Notes under the pieces: generated by a model
Told to the model about the DNA's origin: nothing
Seen by the model: only the letters and a program-made list of their open reading frames with translations
Databases searched by the model: none
Made by a program: the position numbers and the translations under genes
Shown here: one piece after another, positions 1 to 8,042 of the stretch
Numbering within the stretch: the first letter of the stretch is position 1
Layout: each line of letters opens with the position of its first letter
DNA from: Geobacter sp. UBA2189
Lineage (GTDB): Bacteria > Desulfobacterota > Desulfuromonadia > Geobacterales > Pseudopelobacteraceae
Direction: 5' to 3'
Length of the DNA: 49,485 nt
Assembly: GCA_002328035.1 (NCBI GenBank)
Contig: DCVL01000041.1
Location: 1 to 49,485 of the forward strand

Positions 1-478
1 CAGATTGCAATCCAAGTTCAAGACAGACATACCGTTCCCTTGCAATCTCTGAGAGGAGTTCAAGAGTTCCTTCGCCCAGACAGTCCGGCCTTGTGCCGAC
101 TGAAATCCCGATTACATCAGGCAGAGAGAGCGCACGTTGATACAGTTCGGCAAGATGTTTAACCGAAGCGTAAGTATTTGTATATTTCTGGAAATATGCG
201 ATGAACTTCTCAGACCCCAGACGTTTGCGGTGGTAGGCCATCCCAACGGCCAGCTGTTCCTCAAGCGGTATCTCTGATTGGGTGTCGCGTGGGGAGAAAG
301 AGACGTTATTGCAGTAGATGCAACCGCCAAAACCTTTGCTTCCATCACGGTTTGGACAGGTAAAACCGGCGTCAACATTAACCTTGCTTACCCTGCAGCC
401 AAAACGACGACGCAGATAGTGCCCGTAAGAGTTGATCCGCAGATCAGGATGAATATCCGGATTGTTGTCTGGAGACAT
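1..478 (-). CDS. Radical SAM protein, TIGR01212/YhcC family (partial, runs off left edge)
   Basis: Only the N-terminal 159 residues are in the window. The reading frame starts at an ATG at 478 with an AGCAGG ribosome binding site about 12 bases upstream. Near the start is the family signature INSYGHYLRRRFG, followed by DAGFTCPNRDG and GGCIYCNN. The spaced Cys residues (FTCPN, GGCIYCN) are the atypical CX(n)CXXC iron-sulfur ligands of the YhcC/YtqA group, and GTRPDCL further on fits a radical SAM barrel. The reaction catalysed by this family is not firmly known. The gene follows thiE by 19 bases on the same strand, so it is probably co-transcribed from the TPP-riboswitch promoter. It is not ThiH, which has a different N-terminus and cluster motif. 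Identification is from family motifs, and the C-terminus is unseen. Confidence 0.85.
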   Translation of the reverse strand, partial: MSPDNNPDIHPDLRINSYGHYLRRRFGCRVSKVNVDAGFTCPNRDGSKGFGGCIYCNNVSFSPRDTQSEIPLEEQLAVGMAYHRKRLGSEKFIAYFQKYTNTYASVKHLAELYQRALSLPDVIGISVGTRPDCLGEGTLELLSEIARERYVCLELGLQS

Positions 479-497
479 ATTATTAAACCTGCTTAAA

Positions 498-1115
498 TCA
501 AGCTCTAAGCCTGCGCCTGAACGCCTCTGCTGCTGCTGCAGGATCCGGAGCGGCAAGTATGTCGGAAATCAGGGCAATACGATAACAACCGGCAGAAATT
601 ACCTGGTCAATATTTGTCTGCCTGATTCCACCCAGGGCAAAGAGAGGGGAATTGAGTCTCCCCGAGGCTAGCGAAAGTTCATCCAATCCCAGCGGCTCAC
701 CGTAAGCAGCCTTTGAAGGAGTCTGAAATACAGGTCCGAAGGTCACAAAATCCGCCCCTTTGGCAATAGCTGCCGCAGCCTCGGCAATACGATGGCTTGA
801 ATAACCGATAAGGAGGTCGGGGGCTATCCTTCTTGCCGCTGTGACAGGTATGGAACTTATTCCCAGATGAACACCATCCGCCTCCACAGCAAGGGCAATA
901 TCAATCCTCTCATTGATAAACAGCCTGGCATCAAAACGGCTTGTCAGGGCGCGCATCTCCCAGGCGAGCTCATACAGCTCCGCAGAGGGGAGATCCTTTT
1001 CCCTTAACTGTACCGCCCTGACACCGCCGGACAGAGCCGCTTCAACTACCTCAAGAAGCGGCCTGCCAGCGGTCTGCTTGCGGTCAGTAATCAGATACAG
1101 GGAAAAATCAATCAT
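498..1115 (-). CDS. thiE: Thiamine-phosphate synthase ThiE
   Basis: Cytosolic enzyme that joins hydroxymethylpyrimidine pyrophosphate and the thiazole phosphate carboxylate to give thiamine phosphate. The 205-residue length is usual for ThiE. Visible motifs of the TIM barrel are VQLREKDL near residue 35 (substrate phosphate and pyrimidine binding), FINERIDIALAVEADGVHLG (residues about 86-105), FGPVFQTPSK, and ALGGI near the C-terminus (phosphate loop). Its ATG overlaps the thiG stop by one base (TGATG), so translation is probably coupled to thiG. The downstream gene is a radical SAM protein 19 bases away. Expression is probably governed by the TPP riboswitch in front of thiG. Confidence 0.95.
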   Translation of the reverse strand: MIDFSLYLITDRKQTAGRPLLEVVEAALSGGVRAVQLREKDLPSAELYELAWEMRALTSRFDARLFINERIDIALAVEADGVHLGISSIPVTAARRIAPDLLIGYSSHRIAEAAAAIAKGADFVTFGPVFQTPSKAAYGEPLGLDELSLASGRLNSPLFALGGIRQTNIDQVISAGCYRIALISDILAAPDPAAAAEAFRRRLRA

Positions 1116-1891
1116 CAGCTCATCAGATCAGTAAAAGCTGTTGGCGCGGTTGCGTACAGCTTCTTAGGAATCCTGCCTGCCTCAAAAGCCAATCTTCCTG
1201 CCTCAGCTGCAAGCCTCATGGCTCTCGCCATTGCAACAGGGTCTTTAGCACCGGCAATCGCCGTGTTTATCAGGATCGCATCGCAGCCAAGTTCCATACC
1301 GAAGGCTGTATCAGAGGCAGTTCCAACGCCTGCATCAACAATCACCGGCACCGAGACAGCTTCAAGGATCAGCTTGATGTTATAAGGGTTGCGGATACCA
1401 AGCCCACTTGCTATCGGAGCGGCCAGAGGCATAACAACAGGACATCCCAGCTGCTCAAGCTTTTTGCACATAATCACATCGTCGCTGCAGTACGGAAGTA
1501 CGGTAAAACCGTCGTCAATCAGTATTTTGGCAGCCTTCAGCGTCTCTTCGTTATCAGGGTACAACGTCTTTTGATCCCCAAGCACCTCAAGCTTTACCAT
1601 AGAAGGCAGGCCGGCATCACGGGCATCACGACATGCGCTTACCGCCTGCTCCGCATTAAAGCAGGCTGCTGTGTTTGGTAGAATGACGTATTTTTTGGGA
1701 TCAATGAAGTCCAGGAAACAGCCCTTGCCTATATCAGCCAGATTAAACTTGCGGACAGGGACAGTAACTATCTCAGCCCCTGACGCTTCAAGTGCCGCAA
1801 CCATCAGCTCGTTTGTGGCAAATTTGCCTGTACCCACAATCAGACGTGAATTGTATTCCCTGCCTGCAATCTTCAGTTTGCCATCAGCCAT
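1115..1891 (-). CDS. thiG: Thiazole synthase ThiG
   Basis: Builds the thiazole ring of thiamine from deoxyxylulose 5-phosphate, a glycine- or tyrosine-derived imine and ThiS thiocarboxylate. The ATG at 1891 is chosen because AGGAGG sits 8 bases upstream and MADGKLKIAG is the usual ThiG beginning, giving 258 residues. A longer frame from 1966 would begin inside the riboswitch terminator and is rejected. Motifs include SRLIVGTGKF (residues 15-24), the Schiff-base lysine in MVKLEVLGD (K100), and VIVDAGVGTASD and ILINTAIAGAKDPVAMARAM, which bind phosphate. No thiS, thiF or thiH/thiO lies beside it, so the sulfur carrier must be encoded elsewhere. First gene of the riboswitch operon. Confidence 0.96.
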   Translation of the reverse strand: MADGKLKIAGREYNSRLIVGTGKFATNELMVAALEASGAEIVTVPVRKFNLADIGKGCFLDFIDPKKYVILPNTAACFNAEQAVSACRDARDAGLPSMVKLEVLGDQKTLYPDNEETLKAAKILIDDGFTVLPYCSDDVIMCKKLEQLGCPVVMPLAAPIASGLGIRNPYNIKLILEAVSVPVIVDAGVGTASDTAFGMELGCDAILINTAIAGAKDPVAMARAMRLAAEAGRLAFEAGRIPKKLYATAPTAFTDLMS

Positions 1892-1943
1892 CTTTGAATC
1901 CTCCTTTTTCTTTTTGACCTGCTTTCTGATTTGAAGCCGAAAC

Positions 1944-1975
1944 AAAAAAACCGCCCCTTTTTTCAAAGGGACGGC
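1944..1975 (-). terminator. Intrinsic terminator of the TPP riboswitch expression platform
   Basis: Read on the minus strand, CCGTCCCTTT and AAAGGGGCGG form a GC-rich stem around a short A-rich loop, followed directly by seven T residues. It lies between the TPP aptamer and the thiG ribosome binding site, as expected for transcription attenuation: TPP bound gives termination, TPP absent gives antitermination. The competing antiterminator pairing was not worked out. Confidence 0.85.
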
Positions 1976-2002
1976 GATTGGTATACAGCTTATAAAAACA
2001 AT

Positions 2003-2084
2003 CGCTTCCCTACGCCGGCATTACCCGGATCAGGTTCCAAGGGTCGTGGCAAAGGCCACTCTCAGTCGAAACTCCCCTAGCGGT
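2003..2084 (-). promoter_or_regulatory. TPP riboswitch (THI element)
   Basis: On the minus strand the conserved THI-box sequences appear in order: CTAGGGG, then CTGAGA (2060-2065), ACCC, and GAACCTGATCCGGGTAAT followed by GCCGGCGTAGGGA. These are the pyrimidine-sensing and pyrophosphate-sensing helices of the thiamine pyrophosphate aptamer. It precedes an intrinsic terminator and then thiG, so it should shut off thiG-thiE when TPP is plentiful. Confidence 0.95.
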
Positions 2085-2114
2085 TACATCAAGTCTGATA
2101 AAAGAACTGTGCTG

Positions 2115-2143
2115 AAGCTACTGGATCAGAAAACCAATGTCAA
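2115..2143 (-). promoter_or_regulatory. Probable sigma-70 promoter of the thi operon
   Basis: On the minus strand a perfect -35 box TTGACA (2138-2143) is followed after 17 bases by a weaker -10 box TAGCTT (2115-2120). Transcription would start roughly 25 bases before the TPP aptamer, a fitting distance for a riboswitch leader. The -10 box matches only three consensus positions. Confidence 0.5.
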
Positions 2144-2204
2144 CCAGATTATTAAGGTCTCTTCATCTGGATCGCAGAAAGGGATTGTGTTAAAAAGCTC
2201 TTAA

Positions 2205-3140
2205 ATGAACCATTTATCAAAACAGAGAGATACCGGACTGATCAATATTGGCCGTTTTGCCCCTTCACCAACAGGCCCGCTTCATACTGGCTCACTGGTC
2301 GCAGCGGTTGGCAGTTGGTTGATGGCAAGGCAGAATGGGGGCAAATGGCTGCTCCGTATTGATGACCTTGACGCTGCCCGCTGCCGTAAGGGATTTGAGG
2401 GCGATATCCTCCGAACACTGGAGGCATTCGGGCTTTTGTGGGATGGTTCCGTAAGCCGCCAGAGCAAGAATATTGAGGCTTACGAAGATGCCTTTGCTAC
2501 CCTCCAGAAGACAGGGGAGATCTATCCATGCAGTTGCAGCAGGGCAGATATCGCGCGGGCTTCATCCGCCCCGCACCAGGGAGAGGAGATCCCGTATCCT
2601 GGAACCTGCCGGAACGGTCTGCAAAAGCCTGGTGAGGCAAGGTCATGGCGTCTGCGGACTTATGGCAGGACAATATCTTTTGACGATGTAAGACATGGGA
2701 CTATAAGAACAGAGCTGGAAACCTCCGGTGATTTTGTAGTTAAACGGGCTGACGGATTCTTTGCCTACCAGCTTGCGGTAGTTGTTGACGATCGATTAAG
2801 CGGTGTAAATCAGGTTGTACGGGGGGATGACCTGCTTGATTCCACTCCTCGCCAGGTTCTGATCCATCAGCTTCTTGACTGGTCGCTGCCGCAGTACTGT
2901 CATCTTCCGCTCGTAAGGGGGGCAAACGGGGGGAAACTTAGCAAAAGGGAGAACACTGTATCCCTTCTCGATGGTCGAATAAAAGGATATGAATCAAAAC
3001 TGCTCGGATGCTCTCTTGAATTTCTGGGGATTAAGCTGAATGAGCAGATCAAAAATGCCCCCTGCCCTGAGCTTCTAAGCTATGCCCTCTCAATCTTCAG
3101 GCCGGAACTGCTTCCAAAAAACGCTGAAATATCTTCCTAA
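2205..3140 (+). CDS. gluQRS: Glutamyl-Q tRNA(Asp) synthetase
   Basis: Truncated glutamyl-tRNA synthetase paralogue that attaches glutamate to queuosine at position 34 of tRNA-Asp. The 311-residue protein has the class I catalytic core only, with no anticodon-binding domain. Near the N-terminus are GRFAPSPTGPLHTGSL (HIGH-type signature in the HTGS form typical of this family) and LLRIDDLDAARC. A zinc site is suggested by YPCSCSR and YPGTC, as in E. coli YadB. The KMSKS counterpart is KLSKR, near residue 247. A queF gene at 13328 belongs to queuosine synthesis, the pathway that makes the substrate. The ATG lacks a clear Shine-Dalgarno sequence, so the start could lie a few codons downstream. 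Confidence 0.92.
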   Translation: MNHLSKQRDTGLINIGRFAPSPTGPLHTGSLVAAVGSWLMARQNGGKWLLRIDDLDAARCRKGFEGDILRTLEAFGLLWDGSVSRQSKNIEAYEDAFATLQKTGEIYPCSCSRADIARASSAPHQGEEIPYPGTCRNGLQKPGEARSWRLRTYGRTISFDDVRHGTIRTELETSGDFVVKRADGFFAYQLAVVVDDRLSGVNQVVRGDDLLDSTPRQVLIHQLLDWSLPQYCHLPLVRGANGGKLSKRENTVSLLDGRIKGYESKLLGCSLEFLGIKLNEQIKNAPCPELLSYALSIFRPELLPKNAEISS

Positions 3141-3199
3141 TCACCATAACCTGACAGAAACAGTTGCCTCTCTCATCATCAGCACCTATACTGCAGGAC

Positions 3200-3802
3200 A
3201 TGCACATTCATCAGACAGTATTCATAAAAAGCGCTGTTAAACCGGTAGACTATCCGCCGGAAGATCTACCTGAAATTGCCTTTGCCGGACGTTCAAACGT
3301 CGGCAAATCCTCGCTAATAAACGTATTGATTGAACGAAAAGGGTTAGTGCGCACCAGTTCAACCCCTGGCAGAACCCAGCTTATCAACTTCTTTCAGGTA
3401 ACCGGAGCAACCTTTTCCCTGAATCTGGTTGACCTGCCCGGATACGGATATGCCAAAGTGCCACTTGACGTAAAGAGGCAGTGGGGACCGATGATGAAGC
3501 GTTATCTCTCCAGCAGGGAGTCTCTGCGGGGGGTTGTACTGATCCTTGATATCCGCAGGATACCCTCTGATGAAGATCTCCAGATGCTTGACTGGCTTAG
3601 ATCTTACAACCGTCGTCCGATAATCGTGCTCACCAAATGCGACAAGGTAAGCAAAAACGAACGAGCAAAACAGACTGCGGCCATTTCCCAAAAGCTACAG
3701 ATTGACAGTTCCATGCTGCTGCATTTCTCCGCCCTTTCAAAGGATGGCCGTGAAGCTGTCTGGCAGGCAATAAAGGAAGCTTTGGAGGCAGATATCCTGT
3801 GA
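3200..3802 (+). CDS. engB: Ribosome biogenesis GTP-binding protein EngB/YihA
   Basis: Small TRAFAC-class GTPase needed for assembly of the large ribosomal subunit. It shows the G-box series in order: P-loop GRSNVGKSS (residues 30-38), STPGRT (switch I), DLPGYGYAKV (G3) and TKCDK (G4). From the ATG at 3200 the protein has 200 residues, matching the usual 195-210. A TTG start at 3164 would add 12 residues (PLSSSAPILQD), but neither start has a strong Shine-Dalgarno sequence. The stop overlaps the GTG start of folE2, so the two are probably translationally coupled. gluQRS lies just upstream on the same strand. Confidence 0.93.
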   Translation: MHIHQTVFIKSAVKPVDYPPEDLPEIAFAGRSNVGKSSLINVLIERKGLVRTSSTPGRTQLINFFQVTGATFSLNLVDLPGYGYAKVPLDVKRQWGPMMKRYLSSRESLRGVVLILDIRRIPSDEDLQMLDWLRSYNRRPIIVLTKCDKVSKNERAKQTAAISQKLQIDSSMLLHFSALSKDGREAVWQAIKEALEADIL

Positions 3803-4599
3803 ACAAAACCTTACCCATGCCTGACCTGCAGCAGAGCCGTGATCACCGCAAGATCCCGATAAGCAAGGTAGGAGTTAAAAACATATCGTACCCCATTGTG
3901 GTGCAGGACAAACGGAACAGCATCCAGCACACGGTTGCCACTGTGGATATGTACGTTGATCTGCCCCACCAGTTCAAGGGTACCCATATGAGCCGTTTTG
4001 TGGAGATACTTAACAGACACAGGGAGCAGATAGGGCTTAACCGGCTTGAGGATATACTCCAGGAGATGAGGCAGAAGCTTGGATCAGAGAGCGCCCACCT
4101 GAGGGTTGAGTTCCCCTACTTTATTGACAAGGCTGCCCCGGTCTCTAAGGCTCATTCAAAGATGGAATACAACTGTGCCTTTGATGCCTGCATGTCAGGC
4201 GATCAGCTCGATTTTATACTTGAGGTCAAGGTGCCGGTTACATCCCTCTGCCCATGCAGCAAGGAGATCTCCAGGTTCGGCGCCCACAACCAGCGAAGCA
4301 TAATGACGGTAAAGGTGCGTTATAATGATTTTATCTGGATTGAGGATCTGGTCGAATTAATAGAACAGTGCGGCAGCAGCCCTGTATATGCCCTGCTTAA
4401 GCGTGCTGATGAAAAGCATGTAACTGAACAGGCCTATCAAAATCCAAGATTTGTAGAGGATATGGTACGCGAGGCCTACGTGAGACTCGCCGAATGGGAC
4501 AGAATCGCCTGGTTCTCCGTTGAGGCAGAAAACTTTGAATCGATCCACAACCATTCGGCATATGCAGCAGTTGAACTTGACCGGAGGATTAACAGTTAG
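3799..4599 (+). CDS. folE2: GTP cyclohydrolase FolE2 (type IB)
   Basis: Converts GTP to dihydroneopterin triphosphate, the entry step to folate and to 7-deazaguanine (queuosine) synthesis. The zinc-independent FolE2 form is recognised from KVGVKNISYPIVVQD near the N-terminus, HMSRFVEILNRH, and the central VPVTSLCPCSKEISRFGAHNQRS motif, which carries the catalytic cysteine region and the GAHNQRS tunnelling-fold signature. Length is 266 residues. The GTG start overlaps the engB stop (GTGA). An ATG six codons later is possible. The 3' end overlaps that of the convergent rnr gene by four bases. QueF, a relative in the same T-fold superfamily, is encoded at 13328. Confidence 0.95.
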   Translation: MNKTLPMPDLQQSRDHRKIPISKVGVKNISYPIVVQDKRNSIQHTVATVDMYVDLPHQFKGTHMSRFVEILNRHREQIGLNRLEDILQEMRQKLGSESAHLRVEFPYFIDKAAPVSKAHSKMEYNCAFDACMSGDQLDFILEVKVPVTSLCPCSKEISRFGAHNQRSIMTVKVRYNDFIWIEDLVELIEQCGSSPVYALLKRADEKHVTEQAYQNPRFVEDMVREAYVRLAEWDRIAWFSVEAENFESIHNHSAYAAVELDRRINS

Positions 4600-6851
4600 C
4601 TCTTTCTACCCTTGCCTGTCTTTAAAACCGGACGCTTCCCCCTTACCGGAATCTTTGGGTAAAATTCGCCTCTGTCTTCGTGGGGCTGGGTTATTTCCGT
4701 ATTCTTTTTGATATTATGCCCTTCAAACACAAACTCAATTCTGCGTGCCTGTGGATTTACAGCCACTACCCTTACTCTGACCGGATCTCCTATCTGAAAC
4801 TGCCTCCCTGTACGGCGACCGACAAGCGAATGCCTGGCTTCATCAAAACTGTAAAGATCATCCGAAATTGTTGAAAGATGAACCAGACCCTCAACAAAGA
4901 CCTCCGTCAGTTCAACGAAGCAGCCAAATCCTGTTACTCCTGAGATAAATCCGTCGAATTCCTGACCAATCTTACCCTGCATGAACTGGAGCTTCTTAAG
5001 TTCCACAATATCCCGTTCCGCTTCCATAGCTACCCGCTCACGATCGCTGGTATGCTCAGCAGCTTCGGAAAGTGTTGCAGCTATCCTTTCCTGTTCACGT
5101 TCTCCCCTCTTGTCCAGAGTACCTTCCTTTCTTGCAAGAGCCAGCTTGAGCAGACGATGGACTATAAGGTCAGGATAGCGACGGATAGGAGAGGTGAAAT
5201 GGGTATAGCAGACCGATGCAAGCCCGAAGTGTCCCATATTTAAGGCTGCATAACGAGCCTGCTTCATGCAGCGGAGCAGACCGTAATTAACCAGCCTCTC
5301 TTCCGGCTTGCCTTCTGCACTTACAATCAGCCGCTGCATTGCAGACGGTTCGACCTGATCCCCTTTCATCTCAAGCAGAAATCCGAAAGGCAGGATGAAA
5401 TCACGGAAATTGGCCAGCTTTGCCGGATCTGGCGGTTCGTGAATACGATAGATAAACGGCAGTTGCTGTTCGGTCACAAACCTGGCAACCGCCTCATTGG
5501 CAGCCAGCATAAACTCTTCGATCAGCTGGTGCGCGAGGTTCCGCTCACTTTTTACAATCGCCTCTGTCTGTCCGGTAAGTCCAAGTATTATCTCCGGTTC
5601 AGGCAGGTCAAAGTCTATACTCCCCCGCTTTTTTCGCATCTTCTGGAGAACAAGCGCAAGCTCCTTCATTTGCAGGAGCATCGGCGCAAGATGGCGGTAA
5701 TCTCCAAGCCCCTTTTCATCCCCATCAACAATGACCTGCTTGACAACGGTGTAGGTCAGACGGGCGTCACTTTTTATAACGCTTGGATAAAATGAGGATT
5801 CAAGCATTTTACCCTGAAGGTCAAAAAGCATCTCTGCGGTCATTGTTAGACGATCAAGATGGGGGTTAAGCGAACAGATACCGTTTGAAAGCCTTTCCGG
5901 CAACATCGGCAGGCATCGGTCAGGGAAATATACCGAGGTTCCACGCAGATAGGCCTCTCTGTCAAGCGCACTGCCCGGCTTGACATAGTTGGAGACATCG
6001 GCAATTGAGACCCATATACGGAAATTATCACCTTCGGGACGGATAGCTACCGCATCATCGAAATCCTTTGCAGTTTCACCATCAATGGTTACTGTCAGGA
6101 TCTTGCGCAGATCAACCCGTCCTTTAAGATCGTCTCTGTTTATCGTGGAAGGCACGGCTTCAGCCTCAGCCAGCGTCTCCATCTCAAACTTGTGAGGCAG
6201 GTCATATTTCCGGATTACAGTCTGCACCTCCACATCCGGATCATCCGGCCAACCGAGTATTTCGATAACCTTTCCTTCAGGTGGACGCCCCCCTACAGGC
6301 CAGGCTATCACCTCAACAACAACCTGCTGCCCATCAACCGCACCGTTAACCGCATTGCCGGGAACATTAAACAGGGTGGTTATCCTCAGCTCCTCCGGCA
6401 CCACAACCGCTCCACGCTTTCCCTGCTGAAACCGGCCAACAATCCGGCTATTTGCCCTTTCCAGCACGGCAAGCACCCGCCCCTCAAACTTCCCACGCTG
6501 ATGGCGGCTCTTTTCAGCCCTTACCGATACCCTGTCACCATGCAGGGCATTGTTTATCTGCTTGCCAGGTATAAAGACATCCTCACCGCCGGTATCCGGC
6601 TTCACAAAACCATACCCGTCCCGATGTATGGAAATAACCCCCTGTATCGTGCCTGCGGTATCCTTACCGGCAAGGGTATACCGATTGCCGCGCAATCTTA
6701 CTACCTCACCGCTCTTTATCAGATCCTCCACCAGCTTCTTAAGTTCATTTTTGACATGCCTACCGCCAAACGAACGCAACAGACCGGCAAAATGAACCGC
6801 TTCTCCTTCTTCAGCCAAAAGATCCAGTATCTCTTTTTTTGATATTTTCAT
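4596..6851 (-). CDS. rnr: Ribonuclease R
   Basis: 3'-to-5' processive exoribonuclease of the RNB family that degrades structured RNA. The 751 residues show the expected order. A winged-helix-like N-terminus (KKEILDLLAEEGEAVHFAGL) comes first, followed by two cold-shock/OB domains (GTIQGVISIHRDGYGFVKPD). The RNB core follows, with DGETAKDFDDAVAI supplying the metal-binding aspartates. A C-terminal S1 domain (GQEFDGFISGVTGFGCFVEL) and a basic tail complete it. The ATG has an AAGGA site upstream. It lies 33 bases downstream of the FlgT-like gene on the same strand and may be the last gene of that run. Confidence 0.95.
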   Translation of the reverse strand: MKISKKEILDLLAEEGEAVHFAGLLRSFGGRHVKNELKKLVEDLIKSGEVVRLRGNRYTLAGKDTAGTIQGVISIHRDGYGFVKPDTGGEDVFIPGKQINNALHGDRVSVRAEKSRHQRGKFEGRVLAVLERANSRIVGRFQQGKRGAVVVPEELRITTLFNVPGNAVNGAVDGQQVVVEVIAWPVGGRPPEGKVIEILGWPDDPDVEVQTVIRKYDLPHKFEMETLAEAEAVPSTINRDDLKGRVDLRKILTVTIDGETAKDFDDAVAIRPEGDNFRIWVSIADVSNYVKPGSALDREAYLRGTSVYFPDRCLPMLPERLSNGICSLNPHLDRLTMTAEMLFDLQGKMLESSFYPSVIKSDARLTYTVVKQVIVDGDEKGLGDYRHLAPMLLQMKELALVLQKMRKKRGSIDFDLPEPEIILGLTGQTEAIVKSERNLAHQLIEEFMLAANEAVARFVTEQQLPFIYRIHEPPDPAKLANFRDFILPFGFLLEMKGDQVEPSAMQRLIVSAEGKPEERLVNYGLLRCMKQARYAALNMGHFGLASVCYTHFTSPIRRYPDLIVHRLLKLALARKEGTLDKRGEREQERIAATLSEAAEHTSDRERVAMEAERDIVELKKLQFMQGKIGQEFDGFISGVTGFGCFVELTEVFVEGLVHLSTISDDLYSFDEARHSLVGRRTGRQFQIGDPVRVRVVAVNPQARRIEFVFEGHNIKKNTEITQPHEDRGEFYPKIPVRGKRPVLKTGKGRKS

Positions 6852-6884
6852 TAACGGTTCCTTATTAATCCTGCGATGAGGGTT

Positions 6885-8012
6885 CTAAAGATCTCTACGC
6901 CTCACCCTTATCTCATTATCCGAATATCTGGTGACAGCATACCCTTTTTGAATCAACCCGTTAGCCAGATATAGTGAATTCTCAGGGTAAGCCACACTGA
7001 AGCGACCAATACCCTCCTCTTTGATCTCATTTACCCAAGTAATCTGCTGCAGAATATCACGTACAGCAAAGGTTTCGTCCGGCGTCGTAACCCCCTCAAC
7101 CGTAACTGTCACGGTATGCGCCAGATCCGACATCCGCTGTTTTATCTTATCCATGATTGACGGTACGGAAACCTCAGCAAGGTTCTTAAGCGCCAGATTA
7201 CGCGAATCCTCAGCATTTGAAGCAAGGCCGGACGCTTCATTATTGCCGGCTGCAAGGATCTTCAGTCTCCCATTGGCATCACGTACAAGAAGACGGTATA
7301 TCAATCGGACAGTCACCTTGTTAAAAGGCATCGTAATCCCATGGCCAACATCCTCCCCCTTGGCGGTAGAGAGAACAGGCTCAATCTGCCCAATCAGGAC
7401 ACAGTTGGATTTATATCGGTATATCAAGGACTGCATAGAATGAAAATTGCCGCTATTCATTGCACGTTCAATATCTGCAGGACGAAAATATTTACCTGAC
7501 TCAGCCGGATCCCTGACCAGAAATCCACGTTCAGCAAGAGCATTGTTAAGCGCCTCGACAAAGGAACCGGAGCTTTCATACCTGTCTTTCCTGTTCCCTG
7601 ACAACTTCCTGGAGGCAATGAATACAACTATACTGCTGTTAAGCGCCAAGGGAGAGACTGCATCCTTTGCATCTGAAGGCTCAACACAGGCCTTCACCCG
7701 TACACGGACAGTATCCATTCCCTTATCTTCGCTAATCACCTGAAGAGTGGTTACAACACCGCGAGCCTGTGTGCTTATAAAATCCTCCATAAGCCTTGAA
7801 TCACTTACAACAGTTCGGCTTTTTATATCAACACCTGCGACCTGCTCAACGGCAGCCCATTTTGACCTGACAATCGCCTCCATCCTGGCAGAAGGAATAT
7901 CTCCACGAAAAACAGTCCCTTCACCTTCGGTTTCAACGCAGACAGGCTTTGCATATACCGGATATGCTGAGGTAATTATTGCTGCTATAAGCAAAATGAC
8001 AGTTTTTTTCAC
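6885..8012 (-). CDS. Secreted FlgT-like protein (flagellar assembly T N-terminal domain)
   Basis: A 375-residue protein with a clear signal peptide (MKKTVILLIAAIITSAYPVYA, cleaved after YA) and so probably periplasmic. Residues about 25-110 resemble the FlgT N-terminal domain: VETEGEGTVFRGDIPSARMEAIVRSKWAAVEQVAGVDI is the typical pattern in which short strands precede an alanine-rich helix. The middle (STAKGEDVGHGITMPFNKVTVRLIYRLL) resembles the middle domain of FlgT or CsgG-like folds. Vibrio FlgT supports the flagellar H-ring, but no flagellar structural genes lie here, so that role cannot be assumed. It follows the CsgG-like/WD40 gene by 30 bases, which suggests joint work at the envelope. 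Specific function unknown. Confidence 0.65.
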   Translation of the reverse strand: MKKTVILLIAAIITSAYPVYAKPVCVETEGEGTVFRGDIPSARMEAIVRSKWAAVEQVAGVDIKSRTVVSDSRLMEDFISTQARGVVTTLQVISEDKGMDTVRVRVKACVEPSDAKDAVSPLALNSSIVVFIASRKLSGNRKDRYESSGSFVEALNNALAERGFLVRDPAESGKYFRPADIERAMNSGNFHSMQSLIYRYKSNCVLIGQIEPVLSTAKGEDVGHGITMPFNKVTVRLIYRLLVRDANGRLKILAAGNNEASGLASNAEDSRNLALKNLAEVSVPSIMDKIKQRMSDLAHTVTVTVEGVTTPDETFAVRDILQQITWVNEIKEEGIGRFSVAYPENSLYLANGLIQKGYAVTRYSDNEIRVRRRDL

Positions 8013-8042
8013 CTTTGCCTCCAGAGTCAGAACAGCCTTATA

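Noticed and set aside
1..478. Partial left-edge gene as thiH
   Set aside because: The motifs INSYGHYLRRRFG and DAGFTCPNRDG belong to the TIGR01212/YhcC radical SAM family, not ThiH.
1892..1966. Longer N-terminus for ThiG starting at 1966
   Set aside because: It would begin in the riboswitch terminator stem and T-tract. ATG 1891 has an ideal AGGAGG and the normal ThiG start.
6192..6842. Long plus-strand open frame opposite rnr
   Set aside because: It is antisense to the well-conserved RNase R gene, and its product shows no domain-like pattern.
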